Assembly (NCBI RefSeq): GCF_015234215.1
Contig: NZ_JADEKP010000002.1
Coordinates: 393,347-457,346 of the forward strand
Origin: Clostridium chrysemydis
GTDB taxonomy: Bacteria; Bacillota; Clostridia; Clostridiales; Clostridiaceae
DNA length: 64,000 nt
Reading direction: 5' to 3'
In this document: positions 8,147 through 16,250 of the stretch, piece by piece
How the letters are laid out: each line of letters begins with the position of its first letter
Position numbering within the stretch: the first letter of the stretch is position 1
Notes under the pieces: generated by a model
Seen by the model: only the letters and a program-made list of their open reading frames with translations
Database searches by the model: none
Told to the model about the DNA's origin: nothing
Translations under genes and position numbers: made by a program

Positions 8147-9793
8147 ATGGAAAATGAAATGTTTTGTTACCAATGTGAGCAAACTGTTGGTGGAAAAGGT
8201 TGTACAAGGGTTGGGGTCTGTGGAAAATCCCCAGTAATTGCAGCTTTTCAAGATATGATAATCTATGAAGTTAAGGGGATTGGCATAATCGGTAAAAGTA
8301 TATTAGATAGAGGGGGATTTATAGAGGATATTTATATAAAAGCTATAGAAGATTCACTATTTATGACTTTAACTAACGTAAATTTTGATTTTAAAGAGCA
8401 TATAAAATGCCTTAAAGGGTTAAATAAATTAAAACTTAAATTATTAGATGATACTTCAGACTTAGAAGATAATAGAGAAGAGGTAACATACGAATTAAGT
8501 GAATCAGTAGATGAGATTTTAAATTATAGCAAAAGGGCGTCTATTATGTTTAATGATTCTTTAGATCAAGATATAAGATCTTTAAGGCAAACTATATTAT
8601 ACGGATTAAAAGGAGTTGCAGCTTATAGTCATCAAGCAAGATTTTTAAATTATAGGGACGTAGAGGTAGATAAATTTTATTTTGAAGCCTTAGAGGGAAT
8701 AACTGACCCTAAAAAAAGTGTAGATGATTTAATAGAACTAACTTTAAAAACTGGAGAAATAAGCGTTAAAGTTATGAGACTATTAGATAAGGCAAATACA
8801 GAAAGCTTTAATAACCCAAAACCTACAAAAGTGAATGTAAAGATAAAAAAAGGACATTTTATAATAGTTTCAGGACATGATTTAAAAGATTTAGAAATGC
8901 TTTTAAAGCAAACAGAAGGAACAGGAATAAATATATACACACACGGAGAAATGCTCCCTGCACACGGATATCCAGAACTTAAAAAATATAAACATCTAGT
9001 AGGAAATTTTGGTAGTGCTTGGCAAAATCAGCAAGAAGAGTTTGACGGCTTAGAAGGATGCATTTTAATGACTACAAACTGCTTAATGAAACCTAGAGAA
9101 AGTTATAAAGATAGAATATTTTCTACGAGCGTTGTAGGGTATGAAGGGATAGAACATATAAAGACAAGAGAAGATTCAACAAAAGATTTTAGTTGTATTA
9201 TTGAAAAAGCATTAGAGTTACCTGGTTTTTTAGAAGATGAAGAGGTAAAAGAAATAACTGTAGGTTTTGCAAGAAATGCAACACTAGAAAATGCAGAAAA
9301 AATAATAGAATTAATAAATTCAGGAGATATAAGGCATTTCTTCTTAATAGGTGGCTGCGATGGTGCAAGACCTGGAAGAAATTATTACACAGAACTTGCA
9401 GAAAAAGTACCAAAAGACTGTGTTATTTTAACTTTAGCTTGCGGTAAATATAGATTTAATAAATTAAACTTTGGAGAAATAAAAGGAATTCCAAGGCTTT
9501 TAGACGTAGGGCAATGTAACGATGCATATTCAGCTTTAAGAATAGCTATGACTTTAGCAGATGCCTTTGAAGTTGATATAAACGACTTACCTTTATCTAT
9601 AGTTTTATCTTGGTATGAGCAAAAGGCAGTATGCGATTTACTTGCACTTTTATATTTAGGGGTAAAAGATATATTACTAGGGCCTTCTCTTCCTGCATTT
9701 TTAAGTCCAAACGTTTTAGATTTTTTAATAAAAACATTCAATTTAAAACCTATAAGTACAGCAGATGAGGATTTAAAAATGATGTTAAAATAA
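8147..9793 (+). CDS. hcp: Hybrid-cluster protein (hydroxylamine reductase)
   Basis: A 548-residue protein. The N-terminal cysteines C7-x2-C10-x8-C19-x5-C25 have the spacing of class I hybrid-cluster proteins from strict anaerobes, which hold a [4Fe-4S] cluster. Further cluster-ligand segments are visible: GGCDGARPGR, LACGKYRFN and DVGQCNDAYSA. The family reduces hydroxylamine or nitric oxide and protects against nitrosative stress; its length is normal for class I. No hcr reductase gene is adjacent. An AGGAGG site precedes the ATG and a terminator follows. Confidence 0.93.
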   Translation: MENEMFCYQCEQTVGGKGCTRVGVCGKSPVIAAFQDMIIYEVKGIGIIGKSILDRGGFIEDIYIKAIEDSLFMTLTNVNFDFKEHIKCLKGLNKLKLKLLDDTSDLEDNREEVTYELSESVDEILNYSKRASIMFNDSLDQDIRSLRQTILYGLKGVAAYSHQARFLNYRDVEVDKFYFEALEGITDPKKSVDDLIELTLKTGEISVKVMRLLDKANTESFNNPKPTKVNVKIKKGHFIIVSGHDLKDLEMLLKQTEGTGINIYTHGEMLPAHGYPELKKYKHLVGNFGSAWQNQQEEFDGLEGCILMTTNCLMKPRESYKDRIFSTSVVGYEGIEHIKTREDSTKDFSCIIEKALELPGFLEDEEVKEITVGFARNATLENAEKIIELINSGDIRHFFLIGGCDGARPGRNYYTELAEKVPKDCVILTLACGKYRFNKLNFGEIKGIPRLLDVGQCNDAYSALRIAMTLADAFEVDINDLPLSIVLSWYEQKAVCDLLALLYLGVKDILLGPSLPAFLSPNVLDFLIKTFNLKPISTADEDLKMMLK

Positions 9794-9817
9794 TAGGGTG
9801 CTTTAAAAGCACCCTAG
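9793..9817. terminator. Bidirectional terminator
   Basis: AGGGTGCT/AGCACCCT hairpin between the convergent hcp and PHP phosphatase genes. Confidence 0.85.
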
Positions 9818-9819
9818 AT

Positions 9820-10596
9820 TTATTCTAAGCTATATACTAAGTTTAAATCCCACTCTTTAGCTAACTCATAAGCTTTAACTGTAGCTTCATCAAAAATTTG
9901 TTCTGGGCTATGTGCATCAGATGAAACTATAACTTTTAAACCTTGTTCTTTAGCTATATCCCAAAATCTCCTATAAGGATATCTATATCTATATCCGTCT
10001 GGGAAGTCAAATTTTCCGGCTCTTATTCCATTTGCATTAAATTCTAAAATAGTTTTGTTTCTTTTAGCAGCATCTATTATTATATTTATTGATTTTAAGG
10101 CGTTATCATCAAAATCTAATTTGTTTAAAAAAATTAAATCTGGATGTGCGAGCATCTTGAAAAGACCTGTATCTAAGCCATCACTTATAGATTTAGCGTA
10201 AGCTATATAATCTTTAGTAGAAGTGAGCTCAAAGTTATTTATAAAAGGATAATCCTTTGTGACAGTTATATGTTGTCCTAAGATTAGATAGTCAAAATCG
10301 TTTAAAAGATGCTTATAGTAATTTAAGTTTTTTTTGTTATATTCAATTTCTAAACCAAGTTTAATAGAAATTTTATTTTTATATTTCTTTTTTAAATTTA
10401 AAATTGAATTCATATAATCATCTAATTCGTTATATTGCATTCTAAGTCCATACCTGTTATCTGGATAAGGTGCATGATCACTGAATCCTAAAACATCTAG
10501 TCCTTTTTCTATTGCAGAAATTACATATTCTTCGTCAGTACCTTTAGCGTGAAGGCATCTTGAAGTATGAGTGTGAAAATTTACTTTATTAAGCAT
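9820..10596 (-). CDS. PHP-domain phosphatase (HisJ-like)
   Basis: A 258-residue PHP-superfamily phosphoesterase. Metal-ligand motifs are the N-terminal FHTHT (H8, H10), GFSDHAP, the H in LGQHI, AHPDL and the C-terminal SSDAH. Size and motif order fit HisJ-type histidinol-phosphate phosphatases, but no histidine-biosynthesis gene is near, so another phosphoester is possible. Monocistronic on the minus strand. Confidence 0.8.
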   Translation of the reverse strand: MLNKVNFHTHTSRCLHAKGTDEEYVISAIEKGLDVLGFSDHAPYPDNRYGLRMQYNELDDYMNSILNLKKKYKNKISIKLGLEIEYNKKNLNYYKHLLNDFDYLILGQHITVTKDYPFINNFELTSTKDYIAYAKSISDGLDTGLFKMLAHPDLIFLNKLDFDDNALKSINIIIDAAKRNKTILEFNANGIRAGKFDFPDGYRYRYPYRRFWDIAKEQGLKVIVSSDAHSPEQIFDEATVKAYELAKEWDLNLVYSLE

Positions 10597-10678
10597 AAAA
10601 CCCCTCCCTTTTTCAGTAAACCTTTACTATATTATAAACCATAAAAAGGAAAAAATCTAATTTGTAATAAAAAAAGTA

Positions 10679-10707
10679 TTGAAATAATTGTAAGATATAT
10701 TTATAAT
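10679..10707 (+). promoter_or_regulatory. Sigma-A promoter of the T-box operon
   Basis: TTGAAA (10679-10684), 17-bp spacer, TATAAT (10702-10707), just upstream of the T-box leader. Confidence 0.75.
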
Positions 10708-10734
10708 ATATAAAAATGAATATTATTAAAAATA

Positions 10735-11000
10735 TTGATAGAGAAGAGTAAATATAAGAAATCTTTAAAGAGAGTCAACGTTTGCTGAGAGTTTGATAAG
10801 ATTTTTATATAGAAAGCAGCTCTTGAATTTCTTTTTGAGAACTAAGCTTAAAGCTTAATAAAATTAGACGTCTTTCTCACGTTATAGAGAAAATAGAAAG
10901 ATTTTCTATAGCTAAGAGAGCAAAATTCTTTTGCTTATTAGGGTGGTACCGCGGAATTAACCTTCGTCCCTGCATTTTGTAGTGATGTAAGGTTTTTATT
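10735..11000 (+). promoter_or_regulatory. T-box leader with terminator/antiterminator
   Basis: The canonical T-box sequence AGGGTGGTACCGCG lies at 10940-10953. Upstream is a Stem I with AGAGAG and a GCTGAGAG distal-loop region (about 10770-10795). Downstream is the competing terminator (AACCTT...AAGGTT, 10959-10998, then T-rich). Binding of uncharged tRNA would allow transcription into the downstream regulator/aminotransferase genes. The specifier codon cannot be fixed by eye. UUC (Phe, 10829-10831, before TTTTTGAG) is my best candidate; AAC (Asn, 10840-10842) is the alternative. Confidence 0.92.
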
Positions 11001-11021
11001 ATTTTTAGGAGGTTTTATATT

Positions 11022-11504
11022 ATGGAAGAAATTTTAGAAGTATTAGAACAAAATAGTAGATACACGGATAATGAAATAGCCGTTATGGTTGGAAAATCAG
11101 TTGAGGAAGTTAGGGATGCTATAAGAGATTACGAAGAGAAAAATATAATTGCAGGATATACGACTTTAATAAACTGGGAAAATACAGGAACAGAGACTGT
11201 GACAGCTTTAATTCAAGTTAAAATAACACCTCAAAGGGGACAAGGGTTTGATAAAGTTGCAGAAAGAATTTATAAATTTAGAGAAGTTAAAGCTTGTTAT
11301 TTAATGAGTTCAGGTGGATTTGATTTAACTGTAATAGTTGAAGGAAAAACAATGAAGGAAGTAGCTATGTTTGTATCAGAAAAACTATCAGTTCAAGAAT
11401 ACGTTCAAGGAACAGCAACACACTTCGTACTTAAAAAATATAAAGATCACGGAAGAATATTTAAAGATAAAACAGTTAAAGAAAGAGAGGCTATATTTGT
11501 ATGA
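11022..11504 (+). CDS. Lrp/AsnC-family transcriptional regulator
   Basis: A 160-residue protein with an N-terminal winged helix-turn-helix (about residues 1-50, including NEIAVMVGKSVEEVRDAIRD) and a C-terminal ligand-binding domain (about 60-140). That domain includes the GGFDLTVIVEG segment typical of amino-acid-sensing Lrp proteins. It overlaps the aminotransferase by 4 bp and is controlled by the T-box. It is likely a local regulator responding to the amino acid handled by the aminotransferase. The last ~20 residues extend beyond the usual domain. Confidence 0.88.
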   Translation: MEEILEVLEQNSRYTDNEIAVMVGKSVEEVRDAIRDYEEKNIIAGYTTLINWENTGTETVTALIQVKITPQRGQGFDKVAERIYKFREVKACYLMSSGGFDLTVIVEGKTMKEVAMFVSEKLSVQEYVQGTATHFVLKKYKDHGRIFKDKTVKEREAIFV

Positions 11505-12670
11505 TGATGGAAAAAATGATATTAGACAACGTTAAAAATATGCCGCCATCTGGGATTAGGAAATATTTTGATATGATTAATGAAATGGATGATGTTATAT
11601 CTTTAGGGGTTGGAGAACCAGATTTTGTAACGCCTTGGAACATAACAGAAGCTGGAATATACTCTCTTGAAAAAGGACATACTCATTATTCTTCAAATGC
11701 TGGGTTTGTAGAATTAAGAGAGGAAATTTCAAATTATTTATATAGGAAATATAATTTGAATTATGATAAAGATACTGAAATTTTAGTAACAGTTGGTGGA
11801 AGTGAGGCTATAGATTTAGCACTAAGGGCTCTTGTTGGACCGGGGGATGAAGTTATAATTCCAGAACCTAGCTTTGTAGCTTACAGAGGATGCACAGCTT
11901 TTACTGGCGCTACAGCTAGAATTATAAATTTAAGGGAAGAAGATGAATTTAAGTTAACTAAAGAGCTTTTATTAGATGCTATAAATGAAAGAACTAAGGT
12001 TTTAATTCTTCCATTTCCAAATAATCCAACAGGGGCAATAATGACTTATGACGAGCTTAAGGAAATAGTAGATGTAGTTAAAGATAGAGATATAGTTATT
12101 TTATCAGATGAAATATATTCAGAACTTTCGTATGACAAAAATCATGTATCCTTTGCATCTTTTGAAGAAGTTAGAGATAAAACTTTAGTAGTTAATGGAT
12201 TTTCAAAAGCTTTTGCTATGACAGGTTGGCGACTTGGATATGCTTGTGGAAACGAAGTATTAATAGATGCTATGAAAAAAATTCATCAATATGGGATAAT
12301 GTGTTCGCCAACTATAGCGCAATACGCAGCTATAGAGGGGCTTAAGCATGGTGATGAAAGCGTAAGAAAGATGGCAAACGAATATAATAGAAGAAGAAGA
12401 GTTATGTTAAATGGATTTAGAGAGATGGGGCTTGATTGCTTTGAGGCATTAGGTGCACTTTATTTATTTCCGTCTATTAAATCAACAGGTTTAACTTCAG
12501 ATGAGTTTTGTGAAAAACTACTTTTAGAAGAAAAGGTATTAGCAGTACCTGGAAGTGCTTTTGGAGATTGTGGTGAAGGATTTATAAGAACTTGCTATGC
12601 AGCTTCAATGGATGATTTAGTAGAAGCATTAAAGAGAATTAAAAGGTTTGTTTTAAAACATCAAAAATAA
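11501..12670 (+). CDS. Class I/II PLP aminotransferase
   Basis: A 389-residue fold type I aminotransferase. Visible are VSLGVGEPDF-like N-terminal sequence (ISLGVGEPDFVTP), the NPTGA motif, the SDEIYSEL segment with the cofactor-binding Asp/Tyr, the Schiff-base lysine K236 in SKAFAMTGWR, and the substrate-carboxylate Arg region FIRTCYA near the C terminus. It resembles PatA/aromatic-type aminotransferases. The 4-bp overlap with the Lrp gene and the T-box leader imply amino-acid starvation control. Exact amino acid not determined. Confidence 0.85.
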   Translation: MMMEKMILDNVKNMPPSGIRKYFDMINEMDDVISLGVGEPDFVTPWNITEAGIYSLEKGHTHYSSNAGFVELREEISNYLYRKYNLNYDKDTEILVTVGGSEAIDLALRALVGPGDEVIIPEPSFVAYRGCTAFTGATARIINLREEDEFKLTKELLLDAINERTKVLILPFPNNPTGAIMTYDELKEIVDVVKDRDIVILSDEIYSELSYDKNHVSFASFEEVRDKTLVVNGFSKAFAMTGWRLGYACGNEVLIDAMKKIHQYGIMCSPTIAQYAAIEGLKHGDESVRKMANEYNRRRRVMLNGFREMGLDCFEALGALYLFPSIKSTGLTSDEFCEKLLLEEKVLAVPGSAFGDCGEGFIRTCYAASMDDLVEALKRIKRFVLKHQK

Positions 12671-12757
12671 TCTTGAAATTAAAGAGGTAAAGTATTAGTA
12701 TAAACTTACTGGAAAAAATTATACAAAATACTAAAGTTTTCATAAGGAGAATCGAAT

Positions 12758-14143
12758 ATGGAAAAAGAAAAAAGTACTGACTTAGGTAATGGCAAAATTA
12801 AAAAGCTTCTTTTTAGTCTGGCGGTTCCAGCTATTATAGCGCAGTTAGTAAATGTTTTATATAACATTGTAGATAGAATATTTATAGGGAGAATGGTTAG
12901 TGGCGAACTTGCTATGGCAGGAGTTGGAGTTGCATTTCCTATAATTATGATAGTCTCAGCATTTAGTGCCCTTATCGGCATGGGGGGTGCGCCACTTGCT
13001 GCAATAAAGATGGGTAAAAAGGATAATGGCGGCGCTGAAAAAATTATGACTAATAGTTTTACAAGTCTTATAGGTGTGGGAGTTTTATTGACTATAGTAT
13101 TTTTAATTTTTAAAGAACCTATTTTAATAGCGTTTGGTGCAAGTAGTAATACATTAGGATATGCTATGGATTATTTAGCTATTTATTTAATTGGAACTGT
13201 TTTTGTTCAAATTGCACTTGGAATGAATCCATTTATAAATACCCAAGGATTTGCAAAAATCGGAATGGCAACTGTTATGATAGGAGCGGTTATAAATATT
13301 ATTTTAGATCCTATATTAATTTTTGGATTTGATATGGGGGTTAAAGGTGCTGCTTTAGCCACTGTATGTGGACAACTTGTATCTGCAGTTTGGGTTTTAA
13401 AATTTTTGTTTGGAAAAGAAACAATATTAAAAATAAGAAAGAAGTTTTTAGTTCCAGAAGTTAAGGTTATGCTTTCAGTTTTAGCTTTAGGTATATCACC
13501 TTTTATAATGCAAGCTACAGAAAGTTTATTGATTATTGTAATGAATAATCAATTATCAAGGTTTGGTGGAGATATTGCAGTTGGTGCTATGACTATAATG
13601 GCAAGCATTATGCAAATTGTAATTCTACCACTTATGGGACTGACTCAAGGAGCGCAGCCTATAATGAGTTATAACTACGGTGCAGAAAAACTTTCAAGAG
13701 TTCGTGAAACCTTTAAGTTATTATTAAAAATAAGTTTATCTTATACAGTGGTTATGTGGTTACTACTTATGGCTTTCCCTGGAGTTTTTGTAAGTATATT
13801 TAATAAAAATCCAGAACTTTACACGCAAACTTCTTGGAGTATAAAGATATACTTTGCGGGGATTTTGGTTTTTGGTGCTCAAATAGCTTGTCAGCAAACA
13901 TTTTTAGCATTAGGACAAGCAAAGAAGTCATTATTGTTAGCCCTTCTTAGAAAGGTTATTTTACTTATCCCGCTAGCTATAATATTACCAAACTTTTTTG
14001 AAAATAAAGTATTTGGGGTGTTAGTTTCTGAACCAGTAGCCGATATTTTAGCAACAGTAATTACAGTAGTAACATTTGTTTTATTTTATAAAAAGGTTTT
14101 ATCAGTAGATAAAAATTTAAAAGAAAAAGAAATTAGTATTTAA
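12758..14143 (+). CDS. MATE-family multidrug/Na+ antiporter
   Basis: A 461-residue integral membrane protein with about 12 hydrophobic helices in two halves, beginning KIKKLLFSLAVPAIIAQLVNVLYNIVDRIFIG, which is typical of DinF/NorM-like MatE exporters. Conserved features include the GMGGAPLAAI loop and, in the second half, GLTQGAQPIMSYNYGA. It probably exports cationic compounds. It lies 88 bp after the aminotransferase with its own GGAGA site and ends in a terminator. Confidence 0.88.
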   Translation: MEKEKSTDLGNGKIKKLLFSLAVPAIIAQLVNVLYNIVDRIFIGRMVSGELAMAGVGVAFPIIMIVSAFSALIGMGGAPLAAIKMGKKDNGGAEKIMTNSFTSLIGVGVLLTIVFLIFKEPILIAFGASSNTLGYAMDYLAIYLIGTVFVQIALGMNPFINTQGFAKIGMATVMIGAVINIILDPILIFGFDMGVKGAALATVCGQLVSAVWVLKFLFGKETILKIRKKFLVPEVKVMLSVLALGISPFIMQATESLLIIVMNNQLSRFGGDIAVGAMTIMASIMQIVILPLMGLTQGAQPIMSYNYGAEKLSRVRETFKLLLKISLSYTVVMWLLLMAFPGVFVSIFNKNPELYTQTSWSIKIYFAGILVFGAQIACQQTFLALGQAKKSLLLALLRKVILLIPLAIILPNFFENKVFGVLVSEPVADILATVITVVTFVLFYKKVLSVDKNLKEKEISI

Positions 14144-14150
14144 ATTTTTA

Positions 14151-14183
14151 ATAAAAGCTAAGGTTTAAACCTTGGCTTTTATT
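14151..14183 (+). terminator. Terminator after MATE gene
   Basis: AATAAAAGCTAAGGT/ACCTTGGCTTTTATT hairpin with T-rich tail. Confidence 0.88.
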
Positions 14184-14240
14184 TTATTTTTAAAATTACA
14201 CTAAGATTTTAGGTAAAAATATAAAAGGCTTTGTCAAATA

Positions 14241-14268
14241 TTGACTAAAAATAAAATAGGAGTATTAT
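14241..14268 (+). promoter_or_regulatory. Promoter of the tandem-hairpin RNA
   Basis: TTGACT (14241-14246), 16-bp spacer, TATTAT (14263-14268). No ORF follows before the terminator at 14392, so it should drive an RNA of about 155 nt. Confidence 0.65.
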
Positions 14269-14274
14269 TATATA

Positions 14275-14430
14275 TAGAAATAGCTAAGTAGTAAATGTGC
14301 CGGTTTATTATTTAGTCCATAAATTTCAAATTCTATTTTAAATTTATATTACAAGCGTGCCGGTTTGTGATATTTTTAATTGAATTATTATAAGAAACGG
14401 AAAGTGTTTACTTTCCGTTTCTTATTTTTT
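14275..14430 (+). ncRNA. Candidate small RNA with two GTGCCGG-loop hairpins
   Basis: Two well-formed hairpins have different stems but almost the same loop. Hairpin 1 (14284-14315) pairs CTAAGTAGTAAA with TTTATTATTTAG, with only G-U wobbles. Hairpin 2 (14346-14373) pairs ATATTACAA with TTGTGATAT. The 10-nt sequence GTGCCGGTTT occurs in both (14297-14306 and 14357-14366), exposing GTGCCGG in each loop. A strong terminator (14392-14430) ends the unit and a promoter starts it. There is no ORF. Stems that differ while loops are kept suggest a loop-recognised RNA: base-pairing sRNA, protein sponge or ligand sensor. I do not know a matching class. The rest of the gap to 14586 shows nothing clear. 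Confidence 0.7.
14392..14430 (+). terminator. Terminator of the tandem-hairpin RNA
   Basis: Perfect 13-bp stem AAGAAACGGAAAG/CTTTCCGTTTCTT followed by a T run. Confidence 0.92.
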
Positions 14431-14586
14431 AAATAAATTTATGAGTTTATAATAGTTTAATATTATAAATTAAAAATAAGAGTGATATAATAAAAAGGTT
14501 AAAAAGTTTAAATTTTAAAGTATAGGAATAATTAAGTAATTAATACTATTTTAAATTTATAAAGTACAAAAGAAAGGATGAAAAAA

Positions 14587-15297
14587 ATGAAGGAACTTAT
14601 AGATTTACATTGTCATACTATATCAAGTGGTCATGCTTATAGTACTGTAAAAGAAAATATAGATTCAGCAAATGAAAAAGGACTTAAATATTTAGGTGTA
14701 TCAGACCACGCACCAATGATGCCAGGAACAGCACATATTTATCATTTCAATAACCTTAAAGTAATACCAAAGGTAGTAGGTAATGTAAGAAACCTTTTAG
14801 GGGCAGAAGTAAATATATTAGATTATGAAGGAACTGTAGATATGACTGAGGATGAATTGAAATCTTTAGATTATGCAATAGTTAGTCTTCATCCACCTTG
14901 CATTCCTTTTGGAACAAAAGAAGAAAATACAAATGCTGTAATCAGTGCAATAAAACATCCAAACGTAAAAGTTATAGGTCATTTAGATGATTCAAGATAT
15001 CCTGTTGATTACGAAAAAGTTGTAAAAGAAGCCAAGAAATTAGGAGTTTTACTTGAACTTAATAACTCATCTTTAAAGCCTAACGGATTTAGATTAGGTG
15101 CAAGAGAGAATGCAAAAATATTATTAAAAGAATGTGAAAAACAAGGTGCTATGATAATTTTTGGAAGTGATTCTCATATATGTTATGATATAGGTAGATT
15201 TGATTACTGCAAAGAAGTAGTAAAAGAATTTGGATTTAATGAAGAACTTATTTTAAATTATAATGAGGAAAAGATAAAAGAAATATTTAATTTATAA
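14587..15297 (+). CDS. PHP-domain phosphatase (YcdX-like)
   Basis: The ATG at 14587 is preferred because the GAAAGG ribosome site abuts the ATG at 14578, leaving no spacing. The 236-residue product has PHP metal-binding motifs: DLHCHT near the N terminus, GVSDHAP, SLHPP, IGHLDD and a C-terminal FGSDSHI. It resembles YcdX-type trinuclear zinc phosphatases; substrate unknown. The next small gene begins about 20 bp downstream and is likely cotranscribed. Confidence 0.82.
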   Translation: MKELIDLHCHTISSGHAYSTVKENIDSANEKGLKYLGVSDHAPMMPGTAHIYHFNNLKVIPKVVGNVRNLLGAEVNILDYEGTVDMTEDELKSLDYAIVSLHPPCIPFGTKEENTNAVISAIKHPNVKVIGHLDDSRYPVDYEKVVKEAKKLGVLLELNNSSLKPNGFRLGARENAKILLKECEKQGAMIIFGSDSHICYDIGRFDYCKEVVKEFGFNEELILNYNEEKIKEIFNL

Positions 15298-15320
15298 AGT
15301 AATAAATTTTGGGGGAGAGT

Positions 15321-16037
15321 ATGTATAGTAGAAGGGGAGTTAAGGTTTTATATCTGGGAATTAAAGGAATGGGAATCTCTAGAAGTTTAAATAAAGATAA
15401 AGCTGTAAAAAGTGAAGTTAAATGCTTAAGGCATGGTAATGCAGTCAGTTTTTATAAAGTTTATACTGTTTTCTTAAATGAGATAAATATAAGTATTATA
15501 AGTATCGCAAGAACTAATTATAAATGCTTTGAAGAGATAATAGAAAAAGAGATAAATAAAAATGATAATGTTTTAATCCTAGGTGATGATGAAAGAAAAA
15601 GCAAAATCGATTTGTACATAAAATCTATTAAAGATAAACTTAATAATTATATAGACATAAAATTAGATAAAAATTTTATAGATAGATCTTTAAATATAGA
15701 AAAAGAAAAACTTACAAAAGAGATTTTTAATTTTTTTATAAGGAAGATTTTGATTGGAAATATAAAAAAAGAAGGAAATATTTATCTAACGCCTATAGGA
15801 AACGTTAATGTATTTGGAAAGACTGTATACAAAGTTTTAGAAGAAAATAAAAATTTACAGTATGCACTAGATCTAAGAATTGATATCTTTTCAGGAAAAG
15901 AATTTGATTTAAATGAGTTAACTCATATTATAGATCCAATACAAGAATACTTAGATTCTAAAAGTCTCATTGAAATAAACAACATTAATTTAGAAAATAA
16001 AGAAGAATTATATTTTTTAATGCTAGAAATTAATTGA
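15321..16037 (+). CDS. Unrecognised protein, 238 residues
   Basis: The start at 15321 follows a GGGGGAG site. The product is Lys/Ile/Asn-rich, apparently soluble and probably alpha/beta. Its N-terminal third contains short hydrophobic strands (VKVLYLGIKGMGI, ISIISIA, NVLILGDDE), which could be a nucleotide- or metabolite-binding core, but there is no P-loop or other motif I can name. It directly follows the PHP phosphatase in the same orientation, and its terminator overlaps its stop. Function unknown. Confidence 0.65.
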   Translation: MYSRRGVKVLYLGIKGMGISRSLNKDKAVKSEVKCLRHGNAVSFYKVYTVFLNEINISIISIARTNYKCFEEIIEKEINKNDNVLILGDDERKSKIDLYIKSIKDKLNNYIDIKLDKNFIDRSLNIEKEKLTKEIFNFFIRKILIGNIKKEGNIYLTPIGNVNVFGKTVYKVLEENKNLQYALDLRIDIFSGKEFDLNELTHIIDPIQEYLDSKSLIEINNINLENKEELYFLMLEIN

Positions 16038-16057
16038 TTTCTAGCATTTTTTTATTT
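16021..16057 (+). terminator. Terminator overlapping a stop codon
   Basis: TGCTAGAAAT/ATTTCTAGCA stem followed by seven T; the stop codon of the preceding gene lies in the loop. Confidence 0.88.
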
Positions 16058-16189
16058 CAATTAGTCTAAAAATTAACAAAGAATGGTTAATTTCATATAA
16101 AAAATAAGTAAAAAACACTATTTAAATATTATTATTCACTTAAATAAGTTAAAAAACTCTTTAGAAACTTAAATATAATTGTTTGGTAC

Positions 16190-16207
16190 TTGTTAATGTA
16201 ATAACAT
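16190..16207 (+). promoter_or_regulatory. Rex-like operator with TATAAT box
   Basis: TTGTTAATGTAATAACAT at 16190-16207 matches the Rex consensus TTGTTAA-N4-TTAACAA at 12 of 14 fixed positions. It lies 10 bp after a TATAAT hexamer (16174-16179), a repressor position. The downstream genes are an organic-acid permease and a D-2-hydroxyacid dehydrogenase, typical fermentation targets of NADH-sensing Rex. Confidence 0.55.
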
Positions 16208-16250
16208 AAGTGTGAAAGAAATAACAAACAAAAAGAGGAGGAAATCGAAA

